Of a stretch of DNA of 64,000 bases, positions 34,204-42,801 are shown in pieces. Within the stretch, counting starts at the first letter, position 1, and each line of letters opens with the position of its first letter. Both the position numbers and the translations under genes were made by a program. The notes under the pieces are model-generated. The model was not told where the DNA came from. It worked only from the letters and a program-made list of their open reading frames with translations, and did not search any database. This DNA comes from Nitrospirota bacterium (GTDB lineage: Bacteria > Nitrospirota > Nitrospiria > Nitrospirales > Nitrospiraceae). Where the stretch lies: positions 62,001-126,000 of the forward strand of contig JACRLR010000015.1 of assembly GCA_016219645.1 (NCBI GenBank), given 5' to 3'.

Positions 34204-35049
34204 ATGGAAAAACCAGATGGCCAAGAATGGGACAGGACGTTGCTCACGCGGGAAGAGGCCTCCTCGCTATCTCTGCTGGAACCGCTCCTCGACCGCCATC
34301 TCGCCCCCATACTCGAGGCCTTGACCCTTCACCTCGGGAGTGGTCCTGAGGGGGCCTCGTTACTGTCGGACGAACTCGCAGTGGCCCGATTGAAACGGTC
34401 GCAACGGGAATATCTTCTCTCCATGCTGAGCGGAGCGAGCGATGGGTCTGTCGACAGAGACGGAGTGCCGGTAGCAGAGTATCGTGATCCATTTGGTCTT
34501 GGCAGCGAATGGCACCTGCGGAGCTTTGTCCATTTTCTGACCTCGATGCAGCCGGTGGTGTTCGAAGCCTTTGGTATGACTCCTCACTTGTACCAGAAGA
34601 TCTGGAATGCCCTGCTCAAAGTCATGTTTAGTGACCTTGAGCTGGCGCTCAATGCTTCCCTCAAGCAGCGCGATGATCTGATAGAAGCAACCAAGCAGGA
34701 TGCAAGCGAGGCGAGGAGGACTCTGGACTATGCGCTGAGCAGGCAAGCGACTGAAGAGAAGCAGCGCCAGGCCGAGCATCGGACGGTCGTGAATCTTCTT
34801 ACGGCATGGCTCACGAAGACATCAGAATTGGCCCAAGAGATGGGGACCCCGCTCAATGTGATCCTCTGCCGTGCTGAGTCCCTCCTGGAGCGAACCGATG
34901 AGGAGACAACACAAGCTGCTCTCCGGAGCATCATCAGGCAGGTTGAGCAACTGATTCCGCTGAGACAGCAACTGTGCGCCCTCGATCATGGGTCTGACAT
35001 CAAGCCGCGTGTGTCTGGTCTCGATGCCCTGGGGGGACGGTCCCGCTAA
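34204..35049 (+). CDS. Globin-type sensor with degenerate histidine kinase helix
   Basis: About 281 residues. Residues 15-160 resemble sensor globin (protoglobin) domains: LLEPLLDRHLAPILEALTLH, ARLKRSQREYLLSML, GLGSEWHLRSFVHFL and LLKVMFSDLELALN. I cannot place the usual heme-ligating histidine, so heme binding is doubtful. A coiled linker follows, then a helix like kinase dimerisation domains (LAQEMGTPLNVILCRAESLL) in which the phospho-acceptor histidine is glutamine, Q211. No ATPase domain follows. AAGGAGG precedes the ATG at 34204. It is probably a non-catalytic signalling partner. Confidence 0.75.
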   Translation: MEKPDGQEWDRTLLTREEASSLSLLEPLLDRHLAPILEALTLHLGSGPEGASLLSDELAVARLKRSQREYLLSMLSGASDGSVDRDGVPVAEYRDPFGLGSEWHLRSFVHFLTSMQPVVFEAFGMTPHLYQKIWNALLKVMFSDLELALNASLKQRDDLIEATKQDASEARRTLDYALSRQATEEKQRQAEHRTVVNLLTAWLTKTSELAQEMGTPLNVILCRAESLLERTDEETTQAALRSIIRQVEQLIPLRQQLCALDHGSDIKPRVSGLDALGGRSR

Positions 35050-35354
35050 GCTCTGGCACCCCATGATCGAGTGGTGGGATTCAAATGTCCTCCCATATGT
35101 GGGGTTGCCCACGGATTAGAGGACTGTTCGGAGAACTCCGCAGATGAAAAATCATCTGGTTGATGTGTAACCAGTGCGCAGATTGTGACATGTCTGCGAA
35201 GACATACATTGCTGCGGCAATATACGTCAGCCATCCGTGAGTGACCGCCTGTTGCCTTGTTGTTTAGTCTACGTATTTTCCTGAGGCGCACTTGGCACCG
35301 AAGCTGCAAGGTGATTGGACCATGCACCACATTTCATCAGAAAGGGGGAGAAAC
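35050..35354. other. Intergenic region with possible sigma-54 promoter
   Basis: No gene is evident in these 305 bases. The only feature I can single out is the GG-N10-GC promoter-like site at 35292-35308. AAAGGGGGAG just before 35355 is the ribosome site of the next small gene. Confidence 0.4.
35292..35308 (+). promoter_or_regulatory. Putative sigma-54 (-24/-12) promoter
   Basis: TTGGCACCGAAGCTGCA has GG at 35294-35295 and GC at 35306-35307 with exactly ten bases between them, close to the TGGCAC-N5-TTGCA consensus (one mismatch in the -12 box). It lies about 47 bases before the next start codon. No sigma-54 activator binding site was identified. Confidence 0.4.
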
Positions 35355-35594
35355 ATGCAGGCTCAACAGAGTACTGACCTCCGGGTGTTGGAAGTGATCG
35401 TTCGATCACCGGGAACTGCCCTCGATGACATCGTGCTCGAGTGTCCGGATCTCACCTGGAACCAGGTCTTTATCGCGATCGATCGGCTCAGTCGAGAAGG
35501 GGCGCTCAAGCTGACGCCTAAAGGACGCGGGCTGTATACGGTTCACCTCTCGAACGATGCATTGCAAGCAGCGCAGCACCAAATCGTCGCCTGA
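35355..35594 (+). CDS. Small winged-helix-like protein
   Basis: A 79-residue protein (MQAQQSTDLRVLEVIV...) with a predicted helix-turn-helix and wing: LDDIVLECPDLTWNQVFIAI as the helical part and LKLTPKGRGLYTVHL as the wing hairpin. It is likely a small DNA-binding regulator of a type common in Nitrospira-like genomes. AAAGGGGGAG gives the start at 35355. It is followed closely by a DUF2934 gene. Confidence 0.72.
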   Translation: MQAQQSTDLRVLEVIVRSPGTALDDIVLECPDLTWNQVFIAIDRLSREGALKLTPKGRGLYTVHLSNDALQAAQHQIVA

Positions 35595-35613
35595 ATCATC
35601 TGAAAGGAGCATC

Positions 35614-35862
35614 ATGAAAGCACAGACCTCAAAACAGACGGCTGAGAAGAAGCTGCACCGCCCGCCGGCAAAGCAGGGCGCAGAAGCAACAGCACCCGCC
35701 AAGCCCAAGCGTCAGGGGCAACCCTCATTCGATGATCTACAAGCGCGCATCACGGTACGGGCCTATGAATTGTACGCCGAGCGGGGCTACCGGACTGGTT
35801 GTGCGTTGGAGGATTGGGTGGATGCCGAGCGGGAAATCCTGAGTCGTGAATTTCCTGTATAG
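35614..35862 (+). CDS. DUF2934 protein
   Basis: An 82-residue protein. A lysine, alanine and proline rich N-terminus (about 40 residues) is followed by the DUF2934 motif RITVRAYELYAERGYRTG and CALEDWVDAEREIL. Function of this short domain is unknown. GAAAGGAGC supports the ATG at 35614. It lies 19 bases after the small winged-helix gene and probably shares its transcript. Confidence 0.82.
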   Translation: MKAQTSKQTAEKKLHRPPAKQGAEATAPAKPKRQGQPSFDDLQARITVRAYELYAERGYRTGCALEDWVDAEREILSREFPV

Positions 35863-36224
35863 GTCCCTGTCCGAAGCTACCATCCGGCGTGAATGTAATC
35901 GGGCTCTTGCTGCTACCTGCACGACCTGTTGCTTTACGCTACAGTGGCAACTAGGGTCACTGTAGCAGGACTCCCCGAATCCGATTTTCATCCCTCAAAT
36001 TTTTCTCGAACCCCCCAATATCTATTGGAAAAATTCCTGTCTAAGGGCCCCATGTCAGGGTCTCTCATTTGCAATCGCAGCGTACGGGCGTCGTCGGAGA
36101 GATGGGCTGTCTTGTCAATCTGCTTTTTCTGATTACTTGAATTGTCGAGGTTCTTTGGAACAAGCTATACGCAAGATCCTTTCATCCCCTGCTGGGTTCG
36201 TGACTTCTAGAGGAGGGCATGGCG
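35863..36224. other. Intergenic region upstream of ftsH
   Basis: No gene is seen in these 362 bases. The middle is AT-rich (ATTTTTCTCGAACC, CCAATATCTATTGG is a palindrome near 36018). A promoter for ftsH should lie here, but no heat-shock or housekeeping consensus is clear. AGGAGG at 36211-36216 is the ftsH ribosome site. Confidence 0.4.
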
Positions 36225-38036
36225 ATGCCGGTGAATAAGAAAATGTCCTTTTCGATCCTCTATGTTTTTCTCGCGATTTTTTTGGTCGTGCTCATGCACG
36301 ATTTCATCGTGGCGACGCAGAAGCCGGAAGAGCTTCCCTACAGCGAATTCAAGACACTCGTGGCGGCCGACAAAGTGGCGGAAGTCGCGGTGACTCATCA
36401 GAGATTGGTCGGGAAGCTCAAGTTGGAAGAGGGAGCCAAAGAGCAGAGGATATTTACGACTGTTCGGGTTGAAGACCCCGATCTTATCAAGGACCTCAGC
36501 GCGCGCAACGTGACGGTTACCGGCGTGATTGAAAGTACCTTCTTGCGCGACCTCATTTCCTGGGTTATTCCTGCCTTGGTCTTTGTCGGCATTTGGCTCT
36601 TTGCCATGCGACGTTTCGGTCAGGGCCAACAAGGGGGATTCATGACGGTGGGGAAGTCGAAGGCCAAGATCTACGTGGAGCAGGATATCAAGGTGACGTT
36701 CGCGGATGTGGCAGGGGTGGACGAGGCGAAGGAAGAGTTGCTGGAGGTGGTCGAGTTTCTGAAGACCCCGGAAAAGTTCACGCGTCTCGGAGGAAAGATT
36801 CCGAAAGGCATCTTACTCGTCGGACCGCCTGGAACGGGTAAGACCCTTCTCGCCCGCGCCGTGGCCGGAGAGGCAGGGGTGACATTTTTCAGCATCAGCG
36901 GGTCCGAGTTCGTGGAAATGTTTGTAGGGGTCGGGGCAGCACGCGTGCGGGACCTGTTCGATCAGGCCAAGGTTAAAGCCCCTTGTATTATCTTTATCGA
37001 CGAGCTGGATGCGCTCGGGAAAGCCCGCGGGATGGGGCCCATGGCGCATGAAGAACGAGAACAGACCTTGAATCAGTTGCTCGTGGAGATGGACGGCTTC
37101 GATCCCCGCATCGGCGTTATTCTGATGGCGGCGACTAATCGGCCTGAAATCCTGGATCCGGCACTCTTGCGGGCCGGCCGGTTCGACAGGCAAGTCTTGG
37201 TCGACCGGCCGGATAAGCTCGGCCGTCTGGCCATCCTGCGCGTCCATGCGAAGAAGGTGGCCTTGGGTTCCGATGCGGATCTCGAGATCATTGCCGGGAT
37301 GACTCCCGGCTTCTCCGGCGCCGATCTCGCCAATATCATCAATGAAGCAACGCTCTTGTCCGTGCGTCGAAATAAAGAGCGGGTGGGCCTCCCGGAATTG
37401 CAGGAAGCAGTGGAGCGGGTCGTCGCCGGATTGGAAAAGAAGAACCGGGTGCTCAATAAGATGGAGAAAGAGCGAGTCGCTCACCATGAAGTGGGCCACG
37501 CATTGGTGGCTCTGTCACTGCCTGGAACCGACCCGATTCAAAAGATCTCGATCATTCCCCGTGGAATCGCGGCACTGGGCTATACCCTTCAGCTTCCGAC
37601 CGAGGATCGTTTCTTGATGGCGAAAACGGAGCTGGAGAACAAGATTGCCGTCCTATTCGGAGGGAGGGTTGCAGAGGAATTGATTTTCGGCGAGGCCTCT
37701 ACAGGAGCGCAGAACGACATGGTGAAGGCCACGGACATTGCCAAGAGTATGGTCAAATCCTACGGAATGAGCGAAAAGTTGGGGACAGTCACGCTCGATC
37801 GCGAACGCCAGCCCCTCGTGATGCAAATCCAGGCGCCTCAGGAGAAAGGCGACTACTCAGAGGAGACCGCCCGCGAGATCGACTGCGAAGTGCGTCGGAT
37901 TATCGATGAACAGTATGAGCGTGTGAAACGGCTCCTGGCTGAAAGGAAGCCCGCACTCATTGAAGGAGCAAGGGTCCTCCTCGATCGAGAGGTGATCAGT
38001 GGGGCGGATCTTAAAGCCATCATGGACAAGTACTGA
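36225..38036 (+). CDS. ftsH: FtsH ATP-dependent zinc metalloprotease
   Basis: About 603 residues: a membrane helix ([20 protein letters not shown]), a small periplasmic domain, and a second helix ([20 protein letters not shown]). An AAA domain follows with Walker A GPPGTGKT near residue 200, [12 protein letters not shown] as Walker B and the second region of homology ([20 protein letters not shown]). The zinc site is HEVGH at 421-425. It degrades membrane and short-lived proteins. ATG 36225 is chosen because its spacing to AGGAGG is 8 bases; ATG 36219 is too close. The stop is directly followed by a repeat island. Confidence 0.95.
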   Translation: MPVNKKMSFSILYVFLAIFLVVLMHDFIVATQKPEELPYSEFKTLVAADKVAEVAVTHQRLVGKLKLEEGAKEQRIFTTVRVEDPDLIKDLSARNVTVTGVIESTFLRDLISWVIPALVFVGIWLFAMRRFGQGQQGGFMTVGKSKAKIYVEQDIKVTFADVAGVDEAKEELLEVVEFLKTPEKFTRLGGKIPKGILLVGPPGTGKTLLARAVAGEAGVTFFSISGSEFVEMFVGVGAARVRDLFDQAKVKAPCIIFIDELDALGKARGMGPMAHEEREQTLNQLLVEMDGFDPRIGVILMAATNRPEILDPALLRAGRFDRQVLVDRPDKLGRLAILRVHAKKVALGSDADLEIIAGMTPGFSGADLANIINEATLLSVRRNKERVGLPELQEAVERVVAGLEKKNRVLNKMEKERVAHHEVGHALVALSLPGTDPIQKISIIPRGIAALGYTLQLPTEDRFLMAKTELENKIAVLFGGRVAEELIFGEASTGAQNDMVKATDIAKSMVKSYGMSEKLGTVTLDRERQPLVMQIQAPQEKGDYSEETAREIDCEVRRIIDEQYERVKRLLAERKPALIEGARVLLDREVISGADLKAIMDKY

Positions 38037-38299
38037 CAGGATGCTGAAAAAGAAGAGGGGATGGGGTAGCTGGGACGATCCCTTGCTCGCGGAACGCGCA
38101 CGATCGGAATGTGCTCGTTCGACGCGCGCAGTTGGGATCATCCCACCCACCCCTTCAATAAAGTGATAACTCGCTGAGGCCTTGCCCGCGGAACGGCGCG
38201 TCCCAGGGCAAGGAGTCTGTCTTGGCAGACTCAGGGCGAGAGGGTGAAATATTAGCCGGGGTTGGGCGGGTGAGAAGTCTGGCCTTTTTGAGCATCCTG
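38037..38299. repeat. Composite repeat island after ftsH
   Basis: CAGGATGCTGAAAAAGAAG begins at the base after the ftsH stop codon and GGCCTTTTTGAGCATCCTG ends it. Inside are a complete variable-arm hairpin (38063-38153) and the GAGTCTG-TCTTGG-CAGACTC hairpin (38213-38232) in the same order as in island 1. It may terminate the ftsH transcript. Confidence 0.85.
38063..38153. repeat. Variable-arm hairpin element F
   Basis: The arms GGGGTAGCTGGGACGATCCC (38063-38082) and GGGATCATCCCACCCACCCC (38134-38153) pair at 17 of 20 positions. The 51-base core carries TTGCTCGCGGAACGCGCACG and GTGCTCGTTCGACGCGCG. Confidence 0.85.
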
Positions 38300-38464
38300 C
38301 GAAAGAGGGGAGACTCGCGGGATTTGCGAGAATAGCGGCACAGGCCAGGCAGACTGAAGGCTGAAGTGTTCGGAATCTCGAATCTAGACCTTCGGACTTC
38401 GCGTCGCGCTTTTCCCGCCGGTCTCGCCCGTCTCGCTTGTGTCAGGCATTGGCAATGAAGGCAG
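38300..38464. other. Intergenic region upstream of the VIT1-like gene
   Basis: CTGAAGGCTGAAGTGTTCGG near 38355 and the inverted CCTTCGGACTTCG near 38391 form an imperfect palindrome related to the one near 30450. No gene or clear promoter is seen. Confidence 0.4.
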
Positions 38465-38941
38465 ATGAAGACATCGTTCATGACCGGTTTGAGTTTCGGT
38501 CTCACGTCCGGCGTGATTACGACATTGGGGTTGATGGTAGGACTCCATTCGGGCACCCATTCACGAACCGTCGTGATCGGCGGCATTCTCACGATTGCGA
38601 TCGCTGATGCCATGTCGGATGCTTTAGGCATGCACATTGCCGAGGAGTCCAAGAATCACGGAGTCCTGTCGGAAATCTGGGAATCGACCATTGCGACTTT
38701 TGCGGCGAAGTTCTTGATAGCGATGACTTTTGTGGCGCCTGTGTTGCTGTTGCCGCTGGAGCAGGCCATGATGGTAAGCGTGGGATGGGGTCTCATGCGG
38801 CTCGCCGTGCTGAGCTACTTCCTGGCGCGGGCCCAGCAGATCTCGGCCTGGAAAGTCATCTCGGAGCATTTAATCATTGGTATCAGCGTGATCGCGATCA
38901 CGCATTATGTGGGTGACTGGATTCAGTCAACGTTGAGTTAG
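38465..38941 (+). CDS. VIT1/CCC1-like membrane protein
   Basis: A 158-residue membrane protein with about five helices. The N-terminal part (GLTSGVITTLGLMVGLHSG, then GILTIAIADAMSDALGMHIA) matches the metal-transporter half of VIT1/CCC1 proteins, which move iron or manganese. A conserved glutamate follows in AEESKNHG. It is shorter than plant VIT1 and has no ferritin-like extension. Metal specificity is unknown. Two bases separate it from the phosphorylase gene, so the two are probably cotranscribed, although their functions are not obviously linked. Confidence 0.78.
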   Translation: MKTSFMTGLSFGLTSGVITTLGLMVGLHSGTHSRTVVIGGILTIAIADAMSDALGMHIAEESKNHGVLSEIWESTIATFAAKFLIAMTFVAPVLLLPLEQAMMVSVGWGLMRLAVLSYFLARAQQISAWKVISEHLIIGISVIAITHYVGDWIQSTLS

Positions 38942-38943
38942 TT

Positions 38944-40680
38944 ATGGTGCCACCGCCGCGCGTCGCATATTTTTCCATGGAGATCGGCCTTGAGTCCGGA
39001 ATCCCGACCTATGCGGGAGGGCTTGGTGTGCTCGCCGGCGACACGATTCGCTCTGCCGCTGACCTCGACGTGCCGATGGTGGCTGTATCCCTGCTGCACC
39101 GGCGGGGATACTTTTTCCAGCGTGTGGATGCGCAGGGTCGGCAAAGCGAGGAGCCTGTTGCCTGGCCGGTCAATGATTTCGTTGAACTGATCGACGAACG
39201 GGCCACGGTCGACATCGAAGGTCGGACGGTCCATGTCAGGGCCTGGAGGTACCGCGTGACGGGTGAGTCCGGACATGTCATTCCTGTGTATCTGCTCGAT
39301 ACAGATGTGAACGAGAACCAGCCCTCAGACCGGACCCTTACCGATGTGCTCTACGGGGGTGACGATTATTATCGATTGTGTCAGGAGTTGGTGCTGGGAA
39401 TCGGGGGACTCCGCCTCTTGCGGGCGCTTGGGTACCAGGACCTTCTCCGGTTCCATATGAATGAGGGGCATTCCGCCTTGCTCGTCCTCGCGCTGCTGGA
39501 AGAGAAACTGGCCTCGCAGGGCGAGGCAGAGTCCTTTTCGGCCGATCTTATCGAACACGTTCGTGAACAATGTGTCTTTACGACCCATACGCCAGTGCCG
39601 GCCGGTCACGATCAATTTCCCGAGGAACTCCCTCGACGCCTGCTGGGAGAACGCCGGTGCAGACTGCTGAAGGCCTGCAATAATGGGCAGACATTGAATC
39701 TGACGCAACTGGCGCTGCATGGCTCTCGGTATATCAATGGGGTTGCGATGAAGCATGGTGAGGTTTCGCACAGCATGTTTCCCGGCTACCCGATCCATTC
39801 CATTACCAACGGCGTTCACGCGGTAACGTGGACCGCTCCGTCGTTCCAGAAACTCTTCGATACCCATCTGCCGGACTGGCGGCGCGATCAACTCTCGCTG
39901 CGCTATGCCGTGAGCATTCCCACATCGGATATCTCGGCGGCTCATGTGGAAGCCAAGCGCACGTTAGTTGACCATGTGAACCGGGAAACGAACACGGGAT
40001 TCGATCGCGACGTGCTGACGATTGGGTTCGCCCGTCGGTTTGCGGCCTACAAACGTGCCGGTTTGATCTTTCAGGATCTCGACCGGCTCAAGGAGATCGT
40101 CCGAGCGGCCGGGCCGATCCAGATCGTCTTTGCCGGCAAGGCGCATCCGTGCGACCGTGATGGCAAGGATCTGATCGTGCACATCCATGAGATGCGTGAT
40201 GCGCTGCAGGGTGTAATCCCGGTGTCGTACTTGAATAATTACGACATGGAGGTGGCCAAGATGCTCTGTGGCGGTGTCGATGTGTGGCTCAATACGCCGC
40301 TGCCGCCGATGGAGGCCTCAGGAACGAGCGGAATGAAAGCGGCGATGAACGGGGTTCCCAGCCTCAGTGTGCTCGACGGCTGGTGGATCGAAGGCCACAT
40401 CGAAGGTGTGACCGGCTGGTCGATCGGCGATCGGGTGGAGGCCTGTCTGGAGCCTCAGCCCGGGATGGATGCCTGTCATGCAGCGGAACTCTACAGAAAA
40501 CTGGAAGAGAAGGTCTTGCCCTGTTTTTATAAGGAGCGTGAACGATTTACCGAGATCATGCGGCACGCGATTGCATTGAACGGAGCGTTTTTCAATACGC
40601 AGCGCATGGTCACCCAGTATCTCCACAATGCCTATCGATTGGGGGAGGCACACATGCCGCAAAGACAGGGATCGACGTGA
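38944..40680 (+). CDS. glgP: Alpha-glucan (glycogen) phosphorylase
   Basis: A 578-residue GT35 enzyme of the short bacterial/archaeal type. It releases glucose 1-phosphate from glycogen or maltodextrin. Signatures are FSMEIGLESGIPTYAGGLG near the N-terminus, FHMNEGHSAL, FTTHTPVPAGHDQF, RRFAAYKRAGLI, and the pyridoxal-phosphate lysine in EASGTSGMKAAMNG. It would mobilise stored carbon during energy limitation. It follows the VIT1-like gene by two bases. Confidence 0.94.
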   Translation: MVPPPRVAYFSMEIGLESGIPTYAGGLGVLAGDTIRSAADLDVPMVAVSLLHRRGYFFQRVDAQGRQSEEPVAWPVNDFVELIDERATVDIEGRTVHVRAWRYRVTGESGHVIPVYLLDTDVNENQPSDRTLTDVLYGGDDYYRLCQELVLGIGGLRLLRALGYQDLLRFHMNEGHSALLVLALLEEKLASQGEAESFSADLIEHVREQCVFTTHTPVPAGHDQFPEELPRRLLGERRCRLLKACNNGQTLNLTQLALHGSRYINGVAMKHGEVSHSMFPGYPIHSITNGVHAVTWTAPSFQKLFDTHLPDWRRDQLSLRYAVSIPTSDISAAHVEAKRTLVDHVNRETNTGFDRDVLTIGFARRFAAYKRAGLIFQDLDRLKEIVRAAGPIQIVFAGKAHPCDRDGKDLIVHIHEMRDALQGVIPVSYLNNYDMEVAKMLCGGVDVWLNTPLPPMEASGTSGMKAAMNGVPSLSVLDGWWIEGHIEGVTGWSIGDRVEACLEPQPGMDACHAAELYRKLEEKVLPCFYKERERFTEIMRHAIALNGAFFNTQRMVTQYLHNAYRLGEAHMPQRQGST

Positions 40681-41040
40681 GGGGTACTGTGAGTGAGCCT
40701 GCGCAATCCCGCCGTACCATAAGATTCCGATTGATCAAGTAGGCATTATGCAGGGTAGAACCACAATGACGCAGGGAGAATCCCTGTTCGCTGTGACAAA
40801 GATTTTATGGGAGTTGAGCTGCCCAAACCGCTGTGAAAAGCATGCCGTCATTTGGCGCAAAACTCCCCACAGAAGTTACCCGTTCTGTTGCACAACGGGT
40901 CAAAATGGTCCTTGGCTGTGGCTTATAGGGAGAGTAGGGGGGTCTATGTCTTGCAGAATTGAAGCATGTGACGCTGCGAGCCGGTGGTCATCACGAGCGA
41001 GCGGTGCACACAATCACACTCTACAAACAAGGAGGTTCGT
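40681..41040. other. Intergenic region upstream of the PepSY gene
   Basis: No gene is visible in 360 bases. It has CAGGGAGAATCCCTG (near 40775) and ACCCGTT...AACGGGT (near 40880), two small hairpins, and CTCCCCACAGAAGTTACC near 40863, which resembles the CCCCAC-AGT strings of the direct repeats at 15931-16185. AAGGAGG at 41030-41036 is the ribosome site of the next gene. Confidence 0.45.
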
Positions 41041-41409
41041 ATGAAACAGTTATTCGGAATGATGGTCCTGGCGCTCGGCGCCATGTTGGTGCTGAACGGT
41101 CCTGCCTGGAGCGATCAGAAAGGCAAGGGAAAGAAAGATGAATCGAAAGAGACGGTTGAAATGGCCGCGGCGGCCAAGGTGACGATCGATCAGGCGATCA
41201 AGACGGCGACAGAAAAAATACCGGGCAAGGTCGTCGAGGCCGAACTGGAGAAGAAACACGGTATGCTTGTGTGGGAAGTCGAAGTCGTCACGGCCGAGAA
41301 CAAGGTGATGGAGGTGCACATCGATGCGGAGTCCGGAGCCGTAATCGATGTGGAGGAAGAGAAACCGGAAAAAGACATGAAGCGTGAGCGAAAGCAGGAA
41401 CACAAATAG
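41041..41409 (+). CDS. Secreted PepSY-domain protein
   Basis: A 122-residue protein with a signal peptide (MKQLFGMMVLALGAMLVLNG, cut near residue 24), a lysine-rich linker and one PepSY domain (VTIDQAIKTATEKIPGKVVE then WEVEVVTAENKVMEVHID). It ends in a charged acidic/basic tail. PepSY domains inhibit or modulate peptidases and are also seen in metal or redox systems. The strong AAGGAGG fixes the ATG at 41041. A cation exchanger follows after a 350-base gap. Confidence 0.88.
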   Translation: MKQLFGMMVLALGAMLVLNGPAWSDQKGKGKKDESKETVEMAAAAKVTIDQAIKTATEKIPGKVVEAELEKKHGMLVWEVEVVTAENKVMEVHIDAESGAVIDVEEEKPEKDMKRERKQEHK

Positions 41410-41761
41410 GAACACAAGCCCTGGGCGAACAGAGCGGTCGACAGAACTACTAGAAAACGTTTTCGCGCGTCGGGGTCTGCCCCTGGGGTAGCCATGGGCT
41501 CGGCTGCTGGTTGCTCGATTCTCCCGCATTCCGCGCCTACACGCGTCGATAACTCCTGAATTCTTCTGAAAAGAAGATGTGAAGGCGCCCGCTCCTTCAT
41601 CCCCGGCCAATTCGCAGAATCGCTGCATCCATGCTATCGCGGATTCCGGCGTCGCTTCGATCAAGTTGCGACTCGTGGTAGGTGTCGCCAAAGGTGGCAC
41701 GGCGGGCCCTCTGTTCGGTGTTGGTCGTGAGGATGACGCGTCGCGAAAAAGGAGAGGGCCG
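41410..41761. other. Intergenic region with perfect palindrome
   Basis: No gene is clear. GAAAACGTTTTC at about 41452-41463 is a perfect 12-base palindrome that could be an operator. AAAAGGAGAGG just before 41762 is the ribosome site of the exchanger; an in-frame extension up to 41579 lacks one and is not supported. Confidence 0.45.
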
Positions 41762-42787
41762 ATGGTTTGGGGTGAAGGGCTCGTGCCCTGGGCGATCTTT
41801 CTGCTAAGCGCAGCAGTGATCGTCTATGCCGGGACAAAACTATCCCGTTATGGCGACGAGATTGCGAAACTCACCGGTTTGGGTGGGTTGTGGATCGGCG
41901 TCGTTGTGATGGCGGGTGCGACCTCGCTTCCGGAAATCTTCACGACCGTCAGCGCCGGGTGGCTGAATACGCCGGATCTTGCGGCCGGCAATCTGTTCGG
42001 CGCCGGCATGAGCAACATGCTGACACTCGGCCTGATCGATCTCCTTCATCGGCAGAAGCGAATCTGGCAACAGGCTGCGCTGGGACACACGCTCACCGCC
42101 GCGCTGGCGATGGCGTTGACGGGTCTTGGTGCGTTCTTCGTGCTGCTGAACGTCAATGTGACCCATGTCGGCGTGGGGCTCGGGAGTCTCACGCTCTTTC
42201 TCTTATATGTGTTGGGGATGAGACTCGTCTTTCGGCAAGAGGATATGGAGCGTCGCCAGCGGGAACAGGACGTGGTGGTTGCACAAACTCTCGTCACACA
42301 GGATGCCGTCAGCCGACGGGTTGAGTTGCGTCGCGCCGTCATCGGCTTCTCGCTCAGCGCGCTTGCCTTGCTCGTGGCCGCCCCACTTTTGGCCTGGTCC
42401 GCTGAACGGATTGCCGAAGAGACCGGCACCAGCGCCACGTTTATCGGCACGTCGCTAGTCGCCATCACGACTTCCTTGCCGGAACTGGTGGTGGCGATCG
42501 CCGCGGTGCGATTGGGTGCGTTCGATCTTGCCGTGGGAAATCTCTTCGGAAGCAATGCCTTCAACATGGCGGCGTTCTTGTTCGCCGATCTGGCCTATCG
42601 CGACGGCGGCTTGCTGGACAGCGTGAGTTCCGCCCACGCCTTCACTGCGCTCTGGTCCATCCTGATGATGAACATCGGCCTGATGGGGATTATCTATCGA
42701 GCCGAGAAACGGTTTATGTTGATGGAGCCGGATGGACTGCTGATGGTCGTCAGCTATGTGTTGGGTTTGTGGCTGTTGTTTCGATGA
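41762..42787 (+). CDS. Ca/Na exchanger (CaCA family)
   Basis: About 341 residues with ten or so membrane helices in two inverted halves. The alpha-repeats carry the ion-binding motifs GATSLPEIFTTVSAG and TTSLPELVVAIAAVRLG, each followed by a GNLFG segment. A charged loop (EDMERRQREQD) separates the halves. It exchanges Ca, or K/Ca, for Na or H. The ATG at 41762 has AAAAGGAGAGG upstream. It precedes a Ca-type P-ATPase by 14 bases, so both likely control cytoplasmic Ca. Confidence 0.88.
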   Translation: MVWGEGLVPWAIFLLSAAVIVYAGTKLSRYGDEIAKLTGLGGLWIGVVVMAGATSLPEIFTTVSAGWLNTPDLAAGNLFGAGMSNMLTLGLIDLLHRQKRIWQQAALGHTLTAALAMALTGLGAFFVLLNVNVTHVGVGLGSLTLFLLYVLGMRLVFRQEDMERRQREQDVVVAQTLVTQDAVSRRVELRRAVIGFSLSALALLVAAPLLAWSAERIAEETGTSATFIGTSLVAITTSLPELVVAIAAVRLGAFDLAVGNLFGSNAFNMAAFLFADLAYRDGGLLDSVSSAHAFTALWSILMMNIGLMGIIYRAEKRFMLMEPDGLLMVVSYVLGLWLLFR

Positions 42788-42801
42788 AGGATTGAGGGGA
42801 A

